This document shows positions 19,155 through 31,613 of a DNA stretch of 64,000 nucleotides, piece after piece. The number at the start of each line of letters is the position of its first letter. Position 1 is the stretch's first letter. The translations under genes and the position numbers were made by a program. The stretch lies in assembly GCA_020161145.1 (NCBI GenBank), contig JAIUPQ010000004.1:62001-126000 (forward strand), given 5' to 3'. This stretch comes from Pseudomonadota bacterium (GTDB taxonomy: Bacteria > Pseudomonadota > Gammaproteobacteria > Burkholderiales > Burkholderiaceae_C). The notes below the pieces were generated by a model that saw only the letters and a list, made by a program, of their open reading frames with translations, made no database searches and was not told where the DNA came from.

Positions 19155-20210
19155 TCAGGAGCTGACCTGGATGGGCGGGAACTTGCTCGAATAGTCTTTG
19201 GGCAGCCCCGCCACCGCCAGCGCCACCTGCTCGGCCAGCGCGCGGTAGCTGGCCGCTGCCGGGCTGTCGGGCGCGGCGGCCACGATGGGGGTGCCGGCAT
19301 CGGCCTGCTCGCGCACGGCGCGCACCAGCGGCAGCCGCCCCAGCAGTGGCACGTGGGCGGCCTCGGCCAGCCGCTCGCCGCCGCCCGTGCCAAAGAGGGC
19401 GTCTTCATGGCCGCAATTCGGGCAGCAATAGAACGCCATGTTCTCCACCACGCCCAGCACCGGCACGTTGACCTTGCCGAACATGGCCAGGCCTTTGCGC
19501 GCGTCGGCCAGCGCCACGTCTTGCGGTGTGGTGACGATGACGGCGCCGGTCAGCGGCACGCGCTGGGCCAGCGTGATCTGGATGTCACCCGTACCCGGCG
19601 GCAGGTCCACCAGCAGGTAGTCCAGCTCGCCCCAGTTGGTCTGCTTGAGCAACTGGTCCAGCGCCTGCGTGGCCATGGGGCCGCGCCAGACCACGGCGTC
19701 GTCGGGCTTGACCAGAAAACCGATGGAGGCCACCTTCAGGCCGTGGGCTGCCAGCGGCTCCATGGTCTTGCCGTCCAGGCTCTCGGGGCGGCCGGCCACG
19801 CCCAGCATCATGGGCATGCTGGGGCCGTAGATGTCGGCGTCCATCACGCCCACCCGCGCGCCCTCGGCGGCCAGCGCCAGCGCCAGATTGGCGGTGACCG
19901 TGCTCTTGCCCACGCCGCCCTTGCCCGAGGCCACGGCCACGATGTTGGCCACCCCCGGCAGCAGCGGCAGGCCGCGTTGGGCCTGGTGGGCGATGACTTT
20001 GCTGCGCACCGTCACCTCGGCCGCCGCCGCGCCGGCGGCACGCAAGGCGTCGCTGGCGGCGGCCTGCAGCGCCGCGTGGCGGCTTTGCGCCGGGTGGGCC
20101 AGCGTGAGGGTGGCGTGCACGGTGCCACCGTCGATGCGCACGGCAGCGCTGGCATGAGGCGGCAGCAGGGATTCGAGTGCGGCGCGCGCGGCGGCTTCGG
20201 TCAGGGCCAT
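19155..20210 (-). CDS. mrp: Mrp/ApbC Fe-S cluster carrier ATPase
   Basis: The 351-aa protein has an N-terminal DUF59/MIP18-type domain (about 1-85) and a C-terminal P-loop domain of the Mrp/NBP35 family with the deviant Walker A GKGGVGKST and the Fe-S binding pair CPNCGHED. These proteins bind and transfer iron-sulfur clusters to apo-proteins. The next gene, mobA, starts one base after its stop, linking Fe-S and molybdenum-cofactor supply. A DUF1289 gene starts divergently only 3 bp away if its first ATG is used. Confidence 0.95.
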   Translation of the reverse strand: MALTEAAARAALESLLPPHASAAVRIDGGTVHATLTLAHPAQSRHAALQAAASDALRAAGAAAAEVTVRSKVIAHQAQRGLPLLPGVANIVAVASGKGGVGKSTVTANLALALAAEGARVGVMDADIYGPSMPMMLGVAGRPESLDGKTMEPLAAHGLKVASIGFLVKPDDAVVWRGPMATQALDQLLKQTNWGELDYLLVDLPPGTGDIQITLAQRVPLTGAVIVTTPQDVALADARKGLAMFGKVNVPVLGVVENMAFYCCPNCGHEDALFGTGGGERLAEAAHVPLLGRLPLVRAVREQADAGTPIVAAAPDSPAAASYRALAEQVALAVAGLPKDYSSKFPPIQVSS

Positions 20211-20213
20211 GGG

Positions 20214-20462
20214 ATGATCGCCAAGTCAAAAGCCCAGTTTAAAACCGTGGCCTCAGCCCCGCCGCCCTTCAACCCCGCCACCAGCCCCGATCCCGTGCCC
20301 TCGCCCTGCGTGGGCGTTTGCCGCATCGACGCCGCCAGCGGGCTGTGCGAGGGCTGCTGGCGCACGCTCGATGAGATCGCCGCCTGGGCCAGCCTGGGTG
20401 ACGGGGCGCGCCGCGCCGTCTGGCAGCGCCTGCCGGCGCGGCAGTGGCCTCAATCCTCTTAA
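20214..20462 (+). CDS. DUF1289 small Cys-rich protein
   Basis: The 82-aa product contains the DUF1289 core SPCVGVCRID...GLCEGCWRTLDEI, with four Cys in a CxxxC...CxxC pattern that likely binds a metal or Fe-S cluster, followed by EIAAW. Function is unknown. The first ATG is at 20214, but a GTG at 20247 would give 71 residues, closer to the family norm, so the start is uncertain. It lies divergent from mrp and directly upstream of a diguanylate cyclase. Confidence 0.82.
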   Translation: MIAKSKAQFKTVASAPPPFNPATSPDPVPSPCVGVCRIDAASGLCEGCWRTLDEIAAWASLGDGARRAVWQRLPARQWPQSS

Positions 20463-20471
20463 AACCCTACG

Positions 20472-22253
20472 ATGCCTGGCATGCCAGCCGCTCAGTCGCC
20501 GGGCCCCGCCGTGGCCCACCTCAATGCCGCCGCCCGGGTGGCGCTGGCCGGGCAGCCTGCCGAGGCCTTGCGCCTGGCCCAGGCGGCCGAGACCCAGGCG
20601 CTGGCCGATGGCGACCAGCCCGGCCTGGCCACGGCCTTGCTGCTGCAAGGCCGCGCCCACATGGCGGCGCAGGCACCGCTGGCGCAGACCTTGCCCCCGC
20701 TGGAGCGCGCCGCCCTGCTGTACCAGGGCCTGGGCGATCTGGCCGGCGAGGCGCGCACCGTCAACCTGCAGGCCCTGGCCCATGCCGGCGGCGACGATCT
20801 GGAGGCGGCGCTGCGCTGCCACCACCGCGGCATCACGCTGCGCCAGCGGCTGGGCGACAAGGCCGGCGAGGCGGGGCTGCTGGCCAACATCGGGGCGCTG
20901 CTGCGCGAGCATGGCCAGTACGCCGAGGCCCTCAAATACCTGTTGATGGCGCAGGAGGTGGCGCAACAGGCGGGCGACGCACGTGCCGTGGCCCATGCGC
21001 TGGCCCACACCGGCACCGTGCTGGATGCGCTGGACGACACCCCGCGCGCGCTGGAGCATTTGCTGCGGGCCCAGCGGCTGGCCGAGGGCGTGGCCGACCC
21101 GGCGCTGGCCGCCGCCGTGCACACCAGCCTGGGCCGGCTGCTGGCCCGTAGCGGCCAGCCGGCCGAAGGCCAGCGCCACCTGACGCGGGCGCTGACCCAG
21201 GCCCGCGCCAGCGCGCAGCCGGCCGTCACCGCGCAGGCGCTGCTGGGCCTGGGCCTGGTGCAGCAGCAGGCCGGTGCGCTGCCCGGTGCCGAGCGCGTGC
21301 TGCTGGAGGCCTTGACGCTGGCTCAGCGGGCCGGCCGCCGCGCGGCGCAGGCCGAGGCGCTGCTGGCGCTGGCGCGCAACCACTGGCTGCAAGACCAGGG
21401 CGAGACGGCGCTGCGCCTGCTGGACGACGCGCTGGCGCTGCTGCAGCCGCTGCCGCCCGACCACCTGGCCGGGCGCCTGCATGAGCTGTTGTCGGCCATC
21501 CATGAGCAGCGTGGGGCGCATGCCGAGGCGCTGTACCACTACAAGGCCTTCCATGCGGGCCAGCAGCGGCTGCGCGGCCAGGACACCCAGCGCCGCGCGC
21601 GGGCCTTGCTGGCGCGCACCGAGCTGGACGCGGCCCAGCGCAGCGCCCATGCGCTGGCCGATGAACTGGATGCCGCCCGCGCCAGCGGCCGCGAGCAGCA
21701 GGCGCTGCTGGACCAGCTGGCGGCCCAGTCCGAGCTGCTGCGCCAACTGGCCCGCGAGGACGGCCTCACAGGCCTCGCCAACCGCCGCTGGCTGGATACG
21801 CAACTGGCGCACGAGGCCGAGCGGGCGCGCCGCTATCGCCATCCGCTCAGCGTGGCCATGATCGACGTCGATCACTTCAAGCGCATCAACGACCGCTGCT
21901 CGCACCGTGTGGGCGACGAGGTGTTGCGCCGCCTGGCCGGCCTGCTGCGCGGCGCCTGCCGGCAGGTGGACGTGGTGGGCCGCTACGGCGGCGAGGAGTT
22001 CGTGCTGTTGCTACCCGAGACGCCGCTGATGGCGGCCTCGGCGGTGTGCGAGAAGCTGCGCCAGCGCATTGCCGCGCTCCATGTCGGCGACCTGCACCCC
22101 GATCTGGTGCAGGTCACCGCCAGCATCGGCCTGGCCGGCGCCGAGGGCGCGGCCGTGCAGGCCGAGGCGCTGGTGCAGGCCGCCGATGCCCAGCTCTACC
22201 GCGCCAAGGCCGAGGGCCGCAACCGCGTTTGCGTGGACCGGGCTAGCGGCTGA
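20472..22253 (+). CDS. TPR-domain diguanylate cyclase
   Basis: The 593-aa protein has no signal peptide or membrane segment. Residues of about 15-400 form a string of TPR-like helical repeats rich in Ala, Leu and Gly. A coiled segment follows (about 385-430), and then a GGDEF domain. The active site is GGEEF (506-510) and an inhibitory RxxD site (RQVD, 497-500) stands five residues before it, so an active, product-inhibited c-di-GMP synthase is expected. The TPR part probably senses a protein partner. Its 3' end overlaps the convergent nucleotidase gene by 11 bp. Confidence 0.92.
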   Translation: MPGMPAAQSPGPAVAHLNAAARVALAGQPAEALRLAQAAETQALADGDQPGLATALLLQGRAHMAAQAPLAQTLPPLERAALLYQGLGDLAGEARTVNLQALAHAGGDDLEAALRCHHRGITLRQRLGDKAGEAGLLANIGALLREHGQYAEALKYLLMAQEVAQQAGDARAVAHALAHTGTVLDALDDTPRALEHLLRAQRLAEGVADPALAAAVHTSLGRLLARSGQPAEGQRHLTRALTQARASAQPAVTAQALLGLGLVQQQAGALPGAERVLLEALTLAQRAGRRAAQAEALLALARNHWLQDQGETALRLLDDALALLQPLPPDHLAGRLHELLSAIHEQRGAHAEALYHYKAFHAGQQRLRGQDTQRRARALLARTELDAAQRSAHALADELDAARASGREQQALLDQLAAQSELLRQLAREDGLTGLANRRWLDTQLAHEAERARRYRHPLSVAMIDVDHFKRINDRCSHRVGDEVLRRLAGLLRGACRQVDVVGRYGGEEFVLLLPETPLMAASAVCEKLRQRIAALHVGDLHPDLVQVTASIGLAGAEGAAVQAEALVQAADAQLYRAKAEGRNRVCVDRASG

Positions 22254-23949
22254 GCCGCCGCACGCGTGGCTCGGGGTCGGGGGTGGCGCCGGCTTGCAGC
22301 GCGGCCGCCAGGGCGTCCACGTCTGGCCCGGCGCCCTGGCGCGGGCCGGTGGCGGCCTTGAGGATGGTCAGGCCGTTGCCGCCTTCGGCCATGTAGCTGT
22401 TGACCACCACGCGCAGCGGCTGGCGCGGCGCCACGGGCCGGCCGTTCAGGCGCAGCTCGCGCACGCGCTGGCCGGCCGGCGCCCCGGGCGCCCAGGTGTA
22501 GCGCAGCGAACGTGAGACGTGCAGCAGGCGCTCGGGGTTTTGCGCTTCGAGCAAGGCCTTGAGTTGGGCGCCGGTGAGGGTGAGCACCACCAGGCTGTTG
22601 CCAAACGGCTGGGCGGTGAAGACCTGGCCGTAGGTCACCTGGCATGGCGTCTGGCCGGCGCAGCGCAGATCGGCACGCAGGCCGCCAGGGTTCATCAGCG
22701 CGAGGTCGGCGCCCAGGTGGGCGGCGGCCTGCTGCTGGGCATCGGCCACCAGCCGGCCCAGGGTGCCACGGGCCTCGTCGGCGTCGCCGCGCTCGAAAGG
22801 CGCCTCCAGGGGCGCGAGCGCGAGCGTGGCCAGTGGTGCGGCGGCGGCCACCCAGGCGGCCACCTGGCGGGCCACGGCGGCATCGGGGCGGGCGGCGGCC
22901 AGCGGGGCGCGCCAAGGCAGCGGCGTGGCGGCGAGCACGGCCTCGCGCAGGGCGGCCGGTGTCTCGGGGCGCAGCACGGGCAGGTTGATGGCCTGCACCC
23001 GGGTGGCGCGGCCGGTGGCGGGGTTCAGCGTCAGATCGAGCACCGAGATGCCGCGCCCATACGAGGTGGCCTGCACCACGGGCCGGCCGGCCACGGTACA
23101 GCGGTAGCCCTGATGGGTGTGGGCCGAGAGCACGGCGGCGTAAGCGGGGGTCAGTTGCTCGGCGATGGGGGCCATGGCGCCGCGCAGGCCGCCGGCGCAG
23201 CCGTTCCAGTCGCCACCGTCGGTGTGGCCGCCTTCATGCACCAGCGCCAGCACGGTGTGCACGCCGCGGCGCGCCAGCGCGGCGGCTTCCCGGTTCAGTG
23301 CGGTGGCTTCGTCCTCGAAGCGCAGGTCTTTGATGCCACTGGGGCGGACGATGCCGGGCGTGGTGCGGGTGATGGCGCCCACCACGCCCACGCGCACGCC
23401 GCCCACGTCGGTCACCCAGGAGGGGGCCAGGCCGGCGCCCTGGACGTTGGCGCCCAGCAGCGCAAACGGCATGCCACGGTAGGCGGGCGCCGGCGCGGCG
23501 CAGCTTTGCGTGGGGGTGCGCGTGGCGTCGGCGGGCGCGCAGCCGCCGCGCTGCAGGCGGCGCAGCTCGGTCAGGCCCGCGTCGAACTCGTGGTTGCCGA
23601 CGGCGGCCACCTGCACGCCGAGGGCAGCGGCCACGGCGATGGTGGACTCGTGGCGAAACAGCGTGCTCTCCAGCGGCGCGGCACCGATCAGATCGCCGCT
23701 GGCGAGCACCAGGCAATGCGGCGCGGCGCTGCACAGGGCGCGCACCAGGCCGGCCAGAGCCGCAGCACTGCCCAGTGGCACGCGCTCGGTTTCGCTGCCC
23801 CCCGTGAGTTGGCCCAGCGGCAGTGAGAGGCCGTCACCGGCCAGGTGGCCGTGCCAGTCGTTGAGGGCCACCACGCGCAAGGCCACCGCCTCGGCGGCTG
23901 GCGCCGTGCCGGCGGTCAGCAGCGCGGCGGCCAGCAGCAGCGCGCGCAT
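22243..23949 (-). CDS. Periplasmic 5'-nucleotidase / metallophosphatase (UshA-like)
   Basis: The 568-aa protein begins with a cleavable signal peptide (to about residue 20). The N-terminal calcineurin-like metallophosphatase domain has NDWHGHL, SGDLIGAAP, GNHEFD and SAHTHQGY metal-binding motifs. The C-terminal 5'-nucleotidase substrate domain starts near residue 340 and includes NPGGLRADL and YGQVFTAQPFGNSLV. It likely dephosphorylates extracellular nucleotides for purine or phosphate recovery. It overlaps the convergent GGDEF gene by 11 bp and follows proQ by 5 bp. Confidence 0.92.
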   Translation of the reverse strand: MRALLLAAALLTAGTAPAAEAVALRVVALNDWHGHLAGDGLSLPLGQLTGGSETERVPLGSAAALAGLVRALCSAAPHCLVLASGDLIGAAPLESTLFRHESTIAVAAALGVQVAAVGNHEFDAGLTELRRLQRGGCAPADATRTPTQSCAAPAPAYRGMPFALLGANVQGAGLAPSWVTDVGGVRVGVVGAITRTTPGIVRPSGIKDLRFEDEATALNREAAALARRGVHTVLALVHEGGHTDGGDWNGCAGGLRGAMAPIAEQLTPAYAAVLSAHTHQGYRCTVAGRPVVQATSYGRGISVLDLTLNPATGRATRVQAINLPVLRPETPAALREAVLAATPLPWRAPLAAARPDAAVARQVAAWVAAAAPLATLALAPLEAPFERGDADEARGTLGRLVADAQQQAAAHLGADLALMNPGGLRADLRCAGQTPCQVTYGQVFTAQPFGNSLVVLTLTGAQLKALLEAQNPERLLHVSRSLRYTWAPGAPAGQRVRELRLNGRPVAPRQPLRVVVNSYMAEGGNGLTILKAATGPRQGAGPDVDALAAALQAGATPDPEPRVRRLSR

Positions 23950-23954
23950 GGTGC

Positions 23955-26462
<2,508 letters not shown>

Positions 26463-26463
<1 letters not shown>

Positions 26464-27533
26464 TGATGCTGAGCCGCACCATGTATCAGGAACAGGAAGA
26501 GATGGCCGCTGCCGGCCCGCTGGTGGCCATGACCATGATCCAGGCCATCCGCTCGGCGCTGGACATCATGCTGGGGCGCGACGACGACGTGGTCGTCTTC
26601 GGCCAGGACGTGGGCTACTTCGGCGGCGTGTTCCGCTGCACCGATGGCCTGCAGACCAAGTACGGCAAGCAGCGGGTGTTCGATGCGCCCATCTCCGAGA
26701 GCGGCATCATCGGCGCCGCCGTGGGCATGGGCGCCTATGGCCTGCGGCCGGTGCCCGAGATCCAGTTTGCCGACTACTTCTATCCGGCCTGCGACCAGAT
26801 CGTCTCCGAGGCCGCGCGCATGCGCTACCGCTCGGCCGGCGACTTCATCGCGCCGCTGACCATCCGCATGCCTTGTGGCGGCGGCATCTATGGCGGGCAG
26901 ACGCACAGCCAGAGCCCCGAGGCGTTCTTCACCCACGTCTGCGGCTTGCGCACCGTGATGCCCAGCAACCCGGTGGACGCCAAAGGGCTGTTGATTGCCG
27001 CCATCGAGAGCAACGACCCGGTGATCTTCCTGGAGCCCAAGCGGCTCTATAACGGCCCCTTCGACGGCTACCACGACCGCCCGGTGGTGCCGTGGAGCAA
27101 ACACCCCAAGGGCCAGGTGCCCGAGGGCTATTACCGCGTGCCACTGACCAGCGCCGCCGTGGCCAGGCCGGGCACCGAGGTGACGGTGCTGGCCTACGGC
27201 ACCATGGTCTATGTGGCCCAGGCCGCCGCCGAGGCGGCCGGTGTGGATGCCGAGGTGATCGACCTGCGCAGCCTGTGGCCGGTGGATCTGGAAACCATCA
27301 CCGAGTCGGTGCGGCGCACGCGCCGCTGCGTGGTGGTGCACGAGGCCACCAAGACCAGCGGCTTTGGTGCCGAGTTGTCGGCGCTGGTGCAGGAGCATTG
27401 CTTCTACCACCTGGAGGCGCCGGTGCTGCGCGTGGCGGGCTGGGACACGCCCTACCCGCACGCCCAGGAATGGGCTTACTTCCCCGGTCCCGCGCGCGTG
27501 GCCGCTGCGCTCAAAAAAGTCATGGAAGGTTGA
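26463..27533 (+). CDS. bkdA2: Branched-chain 2-oxoacid dehydrogenase E1 beta
   Basis: The 356-aa E1 beta subunit pairs with BkdA1 to form the alpha2-beta2 decarboxylase. It shows the transketolase-like pyrimidine domain (about 20-195: VVVFGQDVGYFGGVFR, RVFDAPISESGIIG) and the C-terminal transketolase domain (about 215-345). Two adjacent ATG codons (26463 and 26466) are possible starts; the first overlaps the upstream TGA, implying coupled translation. It is followed by the E2 gene after 3 nt. Confidence 0.93.
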
Positions 27534-27536
27534 ATC

Positions 27537-28862
27537 ATGGGATTGCATGTGGTGAAGATGCCCGACATCGGTGAGGGCATTGCCGAGGTGGAACTGGTGG
27601 CCTGGCATGTGGCCGTGGGTGACACGGTCAAGGAAGACCAGGGCCTGGCCGACGTGATGACCGACAAGGCCTCGGTGGAGATCCCCTCGCCGGTGGCGGG
27701 CAAGGTGGTGTCGCTGGGCGGCGCCGTGGGCGAGGTGATGGCCGTGGGCTCGGCGCTGATTGCCATCGAGGTGGCCGGTGCGGGCAACGTGACCGGTGAC
27801 GCGGCCAGCGCCATGGCAGCCAAGGCCGCGCCTGCGGCCGCACCGGCCGCGCCGGCTCCTGCGCCGAAGGCCGAGGCCAAGGCGGCGCCCAGCCCGGCGC
27901 CCAAGCCGGCCCCTGCGCCAGCGCCCAAGGCGGCGCCGGCACCGTCCGCGAGCCGGCCCGAGCGCGCCGTCCACCCGGAGGGCCGGCCGCTGGCCTCGCC
28001 CGCCGTGCGCCAGCGGGCGCTGAACGAGGGCATCCGGCTGGAGCTGGTGGCCCCCACGGGCAGCGCCGGCCAGGTCACGCACGACGACCTGGACGCCTAC
28101 CTGGCCCAGGACGCCGCCAGCGATGGCGGCCGGCGCAGCAGCAGCTATGTGCGCCGCACCGACGAGACCCAGGTGCCCGTCATTGGCCTGCGGCGCAAGA
28201 TCGCCCAGCGCATGCAGGAGGCCAAGCGCCGCATTCCGCACTTCACCTACGTGGAGGCCTGCGACGTCACCGAGCTGGAGGCGCTGCGCAAGCAACTCAA
28301 TGACCGCTATGGCAAGTCGCGCGGCAAGCTGACGCTGATCCCGTTCATTGCCCGTGCGCTGGTGCTGGCGCTGCGTGAGTTTCCGCAGATCAATGCCCGC
28401 TACGACGACGAGGCCGACGTGGTCACGCGCTACGGCGCCGTCCACCTGGGCATGGCCGCGCAGACGCCCGGCGGGCTGATGGTGCCGGTGATCCGCCACG
28501 CCGAGGCCATGACGCTGTGGGAGGTGGGTGCCGAGGTCACCCGGCTGGCCGAGGCCGCGCGCAGTGGCAAGGCCACGCGCGATGAGCTGCAGGGCTCCAC
28601 CATCACGCTGACCAGCCTGGGGCCGCTGGGCGGCATCGTCACCACCCCGGTCATCAACATGCCCGAGGTGGGCATCGTGGGCGTCAACCGCATCATCGAA
28701 ACGCCGGTCTTCGTCCACGGCCTGGTCACCGCACGGCTGATGATGAACCTCTCGTCCTCATTCGACCACCGCGTGGTGGACGGTATGGACGCGGCGCAGT
28801 TCATCCAGTTGGTGCGCGCCTACCTCGAAACCCCCTCACTGCTTTTCATCGACGCCGCATGA
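27537..28862 (+). CDS. bkdB: Dihydrolipoamide acyltransferase E2 of branched-chain complex
   Basis: The 441-aa E2 transfers the acyl group to CoA and forms the core of the complex. Domains in order are one lipoyl domain (1-80, lipoylated Lys in [11 protein letters not shown]), a long Ala/Pro/Lys-rich flexible linker (about 85-140), a peripheral-subunit-binding domain (about 148-190, [14 protein letters not shown]) and the catalytic domain (about 205-440) ending with the active-site motif [10 protein letters not shown]. Its stop overlaps the ATG of the E3 gene. Confidence 0.94.
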   Translation: MGLHVVKMPDIGEGIAEVELVAWHVAVGDTVKEDQGLADVMTDKASVEIPSPVAGKVVSLGGAVGEVMAVGSALIAIEVAGAGNVTGDAASAMAAKAAPAAAPAAPAPAPKAEAKAAPSPAPKPAPAPAPKAAPAPSASRPERAVHPEGRPLASPAVRQRALNEGIRLELVAPTGSAGQVTHDDLDAYLAQDAASDGGRRSSSYVRRTDETQVPVIGLRRKIAQRMQEAKRRIPHFTYVEACDVTELEALRKQLNDRYGKSRGKLTLIPFIARALVLALREFPQINARYDDEADVVTRYGAVHLGMAAQTPGGLMVPVIRHAEAMTLWEVGAEVTRLAEAARSGKATRDELQGSTITLTSLGPLGGIVTTPVINMPEVGIVGVNRIIETPVFVHGLVTARLMMNLSSSFDHRVVDGMDAAQFIQLVRAYLETPSLLFIDAA

Positions 28863-30262
28863 ATACCTTGCACACCCAACTGCTCATCATCGGCGGCGGC
28901 CCTGGCGGTTACGTGGCCGCCATCCGCGCCGGTCAGGCCGGGCTCAAAACGGTGCTGGTGGAAGCCCAGGCCCTGGGCGGCACCTGCCTGAACGTGGGCT
29001 GCATCCCTTCCAAGGCGCTGCTGCATGCGGCCGAACAGTTCGAGACCGCCACCCATGCGGCGGCCGAAGGCGGCAACGCCCTGGGCATCCGCGTGCAAAG
29101 CCCGGTGCTGGATCTGGCCAAGACCATGGTCTGGAAGGACGGCATCGTCGCCAAGCTGACCGGCGGCGTGGCCCATCTGGTCAAGAAGCAAAAGGTGGAG
29201 GTGTTGGCCGCCACCGCGCGCATCGTCGATGGCAAGACCGTCATCGCCACGGCGGCCGACGGCAGCCAAACCAAGATCAGCTGCGACCACCTGCTGCTGG
29301 CCACCGGCTCCACGCCGGTGCAGATTCCCGGCCTGCCGTTTGGCGGCGACATCCTCTCCAGCACCGAGGCGCTGGCGCTGACGGCGGTGCCCGCGCACCT
29401 GGCCGTGGTGGGCGGCGGCTACATCGGGCTGGAGCTGGGCACCGCCTACGCCAAGCTGGGCGCCAAGGTCACTGTGGTGGAGGCGCAAGACCGCGTGCTG
29501 CCCGCCTACGACGCCGAGTTGGTCAAGCCTGTGGTCAAGTCGCTGGCCAGGCTGGGCATCACCGTGCTGACCGGCGCCAAGGCCCAGGGCTTTGCCAACG
29601 GCCAGTTGACCGTGCAACTGGCTGATGACGCTACCCAGACCGTGCAGGCCGACAAGGTGCTGGTGGCCGTGGGCCGCAAGACCATGACCGAAGGGCTGAA
29701 CCTGGAGGCGCTGCAACTGACCATGGGCCCCGGCCACAGCGTGGTCGTCGATGCCCAGTGCAAGACCTCGATGACCGGCGTCTACGCCATTGGCGACTTG
29801 ACCGGCGAGCCCATGCTGGCCCACCGCGCCATGGCCCAGGGCGAGGTGGCGGTGGACGCCATCGCCGGCAAGAAGGTGGCCTTCCAGCCGCAGGTGATTC
29901 CGGCCGTCTGCTTCACCGACCCCGAGGTGGTGGTGGTGGGCCTTTCACCCGAGCAGGCCAAGGCGCAGGGTATTGCGGTCAAGACGGCCAGCTTCCCCTT
30001 TGCCGGCAACGGCCGCGCCATGACGCTGGAAGCGGGCCTGGACGGCTTCATCCGCGTGGTGGCTAGAGAGGACAACCACCGCATCCTGGGCTGGCAGGCC
30101 GTGGGCACGGGCGTCAGCGAGCTGTGCAGCACGTTTGCCCACTCGATTGAGATGAACGAGCGGCTGGAAGACGTGGCCCACATCATCCACGCCCACCCCA
30201 CGTTGGGCGAGGTGGTGCAGGAGGCGGCGCACAAGGGGTTGGGGCGGGCGCTGCACGGGTGA
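28859..30262 (+). CDS. lpdV: Dihydrolipoamide dehydrogenase (E3)
   Basis: The 467-aa flavoprotein reoxidises the lipoyl groups of E2 with NAD+. It has the FAD motif [12 protein letters not shown] at the N-terminus, the redox disulfide [13 protein letters not shown] (about residues 40-52), the NAD motif [12 protein letters not shown], an FAD-binding [14 protein letters not shown] and the catalytic HAHPTLGE near the C-terminus. As the last gene of the bkd operon it likely serves this complex specifically. It ends 11 bp from the convergent ccdB-like toxin gene. Confidence 0.95.
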   Translation: MNTLHTQLLIIGGGPGGYVAAIRAGQAGLKTVLVEAQALGGTCLNVGCIPSKALLHAAEQFETATHAAAEGGNALGIRVQSPVLDLAKTMVWKDGIVAKLTGGVAHLVKKQKVEVLAATARIVDGKTVIATAADGSQTKISCDHLLLATGSTPVQIPGLPFGGDILSSTEALALTAVPAHLAVVGGGYIGLELGTAYAKLGAKVTVVEAQDRVLPAYDAELVKPVVKSLARLGITVLTGAKAQGFANGQLTVQLADDATQTVQADKVLVAVGRKTMTEGLNLEALQLTMGPGHSVVVDAQCKTSMTGVYAIGDLTGEPMLAHRAMAQGEVAVDAIAGKKVAFQPQVIPAVCFTDPEVVVVGLSPEQAKAQGIAVKTASFPFAGNGRAMTLEAGLDGFIRVVAREDNHRILGWQAVGTGVSELCSTFAHSIEMNERLEDVAHIIHAHPTLGEVVQEAAHKGLGRALHG

Positions 30263-30273
30263 GGGGGGTGGGG

Positions 30274-30591
30274 CTACACCCCGCTGACCACCGCATCCAA
30301 TGCGTCCCGCAACTCGCCAGCATGCCCGGCCAATGAAGCAAGTGGCTGACGCAGCAGGCGGGCGTTCAATGGCGCTGCCAGATGGGGCAGCAGACTGACG
30401 CGACGCCCTTCTATCGTGAACTGTGGTGACAGCCGGCGGGGCGCCGCGGGGGCGTCGCTGACACGCAGCGCCAGCGGCACGACCTGCCGGGTCGTCAGGT
30501 CGGACAGCAGATTGCTCTGCATGTCCACCACGTAAGGGATCTGGTTGCGGGAGCTGACGCTGGGGTTGGGGTAGACGTCGTACTGCGCCAT
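30274..30591 (-). CDS. ccdB: CcdB family toxin
   Basis: The 105-aa protein fits CcdB, a gyrase-poisoning toxin: YDVYPNPS near the N-terminus, VVDMQSNLLSDLTTRQVVPL and a C-terminal LRDALDAVVSG helix, all at the family positions. CcdB binds GyrA and traps the cleavage complex. The gene follows the antitoxin gene by 6 nt, the classical order. It is a chromosomal copy next to the bkd operon, so plasmid maintenance is not its role here. Confidence 0.9.
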   Translation of the reverse strand: MAQYDVYPNPSVSSRNQIPYVVDMQSNLLSDLTTRQVVPLALRVSDAPAAPRRLSPQFTIEGRRVSLLPHLAAPLNARLLRQPLASLAGHAGELRDALDAVVSGV

Positions 30592-30597
30592 GGCGGG

Positions 30598-30858
30598 CTA
30601 CCAAACTTTGACGTCGTCATTCCAGATGCCGTGATCCTCCACCAGCTTGCGCTGCTCGGTCAGCCAGTCTGCATACTGTTGTGCAAACTGGCGCCGTTCA
30701 TCGGTTGCTGGACTGGGGGCACTCAGGCGTTGGTAGGCCTCGTAGGAAAGCAGCACGGTGTCGGGTCGGCCAGCTTTTTCCACGATAACCGGTGCCTGTT
30801 TGGCTTGGCGGCACAGGACGCCAAATTGGTTCTTGGCTTGGGTGGCGGTGTAGTGCAT
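30598..30858 (-). CDS. Antitoxin: Phd/YefM-type N-terminus, CcdA-like C-terminus
   Basis: The 86-aa product begins like Phd/YefM antitoxins (YTATQAKNQFGVLCRQAKQAPVIVEKAG split here over residues 3-30), a DNA-binding and dimerisation domain. The C-terminal third (about 58-86, with YADWL..., VEDHGIW and a final Trp) instead resembles the toxin-wrapping tail of CcdA, which also ends in Trp. This would match the CcdB toxin encoded 6 nt downstream. It probably neutralises the toxin and autorepresses the pair. The hybrid reading is by eye. Confidence 0.85.
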   Translation of the reverse strand: MHYTATQAKNQFGVLCRQAKQAPVIVEKAGRPDTVLLSYEAYQRLSAPSPATDERRQFAQQYADWLTEQRKLVEDHGIWNDDVKVW

Positions 30859-30956
30859 GGCGAGTCTCCGTGCGACGGAAATTGGCCATTTTAGCCATTC
30901 CATCGGGCGAGACGGGCTTCTCAAGGCGCCGCTGGGCACGGCGCCTTTGGGGGTAC

Positions 30957-31517
30957 TCAGTACGGATCCGCAAACCGCAACACCGTCGCCAAATCCATCC
31001 CCCGCACGATGTCGTTGGAGTGGTAGAGCAGCCCCCAGTCGTCGATGGCCGAGCGGTCGGCGAAGACGCACAGGGCGATGGGGTCGTCCCCGCGCTTGGC
31101 GGCCCAGCCGCCGCCGCTGCCGTTGCTGCCGACCTGGATGGCGCCGCCCAGTTGGCGGCAGTACAGCCAGGCCGGGTTGCCAAAGCCTATGCCGTCCCAG
31201 GGCACTTTGGCGTAGTAGGCCAGCGTGGCCATGGTGGGTGCGCGGCTCATCAGCGTGGCGTTGAACAAGGTGATGCGCGAGCCGTCATCGGCCGTGTAGG
31301 TGCAGCCCAAGGCGCCGCCGCCGTAGGGCACCCATTGCTCGGGCGCGGCGTTGGTGTTGGCCCAGGCGCGCAGTGCCTGCACCTGGCCGCCGGTCTGGGT
31401 GCAGTGGCGGGTGTCCAGTTCGTTGACGGCGGCGTGGGGCACGTCGGGCGCAGCCAGGGCGGCCAGCGGAAAGGCCAGCGACAGGATGGCGAGGCCGCGT
31501 TGGGCAAAGGTGGGCAT
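30957..31517 (-). CDS. Secreted DUF333-like protein
   Basis: The 186-aa product has a signal peptide (hydrophobic 8-22, cleavage near ALAA). The mature part has two segments resembling the DUF333 pattern of Cys-Gly-Gly followed by a Trp: CTQTGGQV near residue 40 and YCRQLGGAIQV with LCVFADRSAIDDWGL near the C-terminus. DUF333 proteins are small periplasmic proteins of unknown function. It is divergent from the tryptophanase gene across a 197-bp gap that contains an FNR-type box. Confidence 0.65.
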   Translation of the reverse strand: MPTFAQRGLAILSLAFPLAALAAPDVPHAAVNELDTRHCTQTGGQVQALRAWANTNAAPEQWVPYGGGALGCTYTADDGSRITLFNATLMSRAPTMATLAYYAKVPWDGIGFGNPAWLYCRQLGGAIQVGSNGSGGGWAAKRGDDPIALCVFADRSAIDDWGLLYHSNDIVRGMDLATVLRFADPY

Positions 31518-31613
31518 GGGGTGTCTCCTTGTAGGGGAATGGGTGCCCCATGGTGGGCAGGGGGGTCGGGCTTGTCACTGCTGGTTTGCCCGCTCCGTAC
31601 AAGCGCCAGGCCT

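Noticed and set aside
30263-30285. Terminator between lpdV and ccdB (GGGGTG / CACCCC)
   Set aside because: Short stem overlapping the ccdB stop, without a T-run on either strand.
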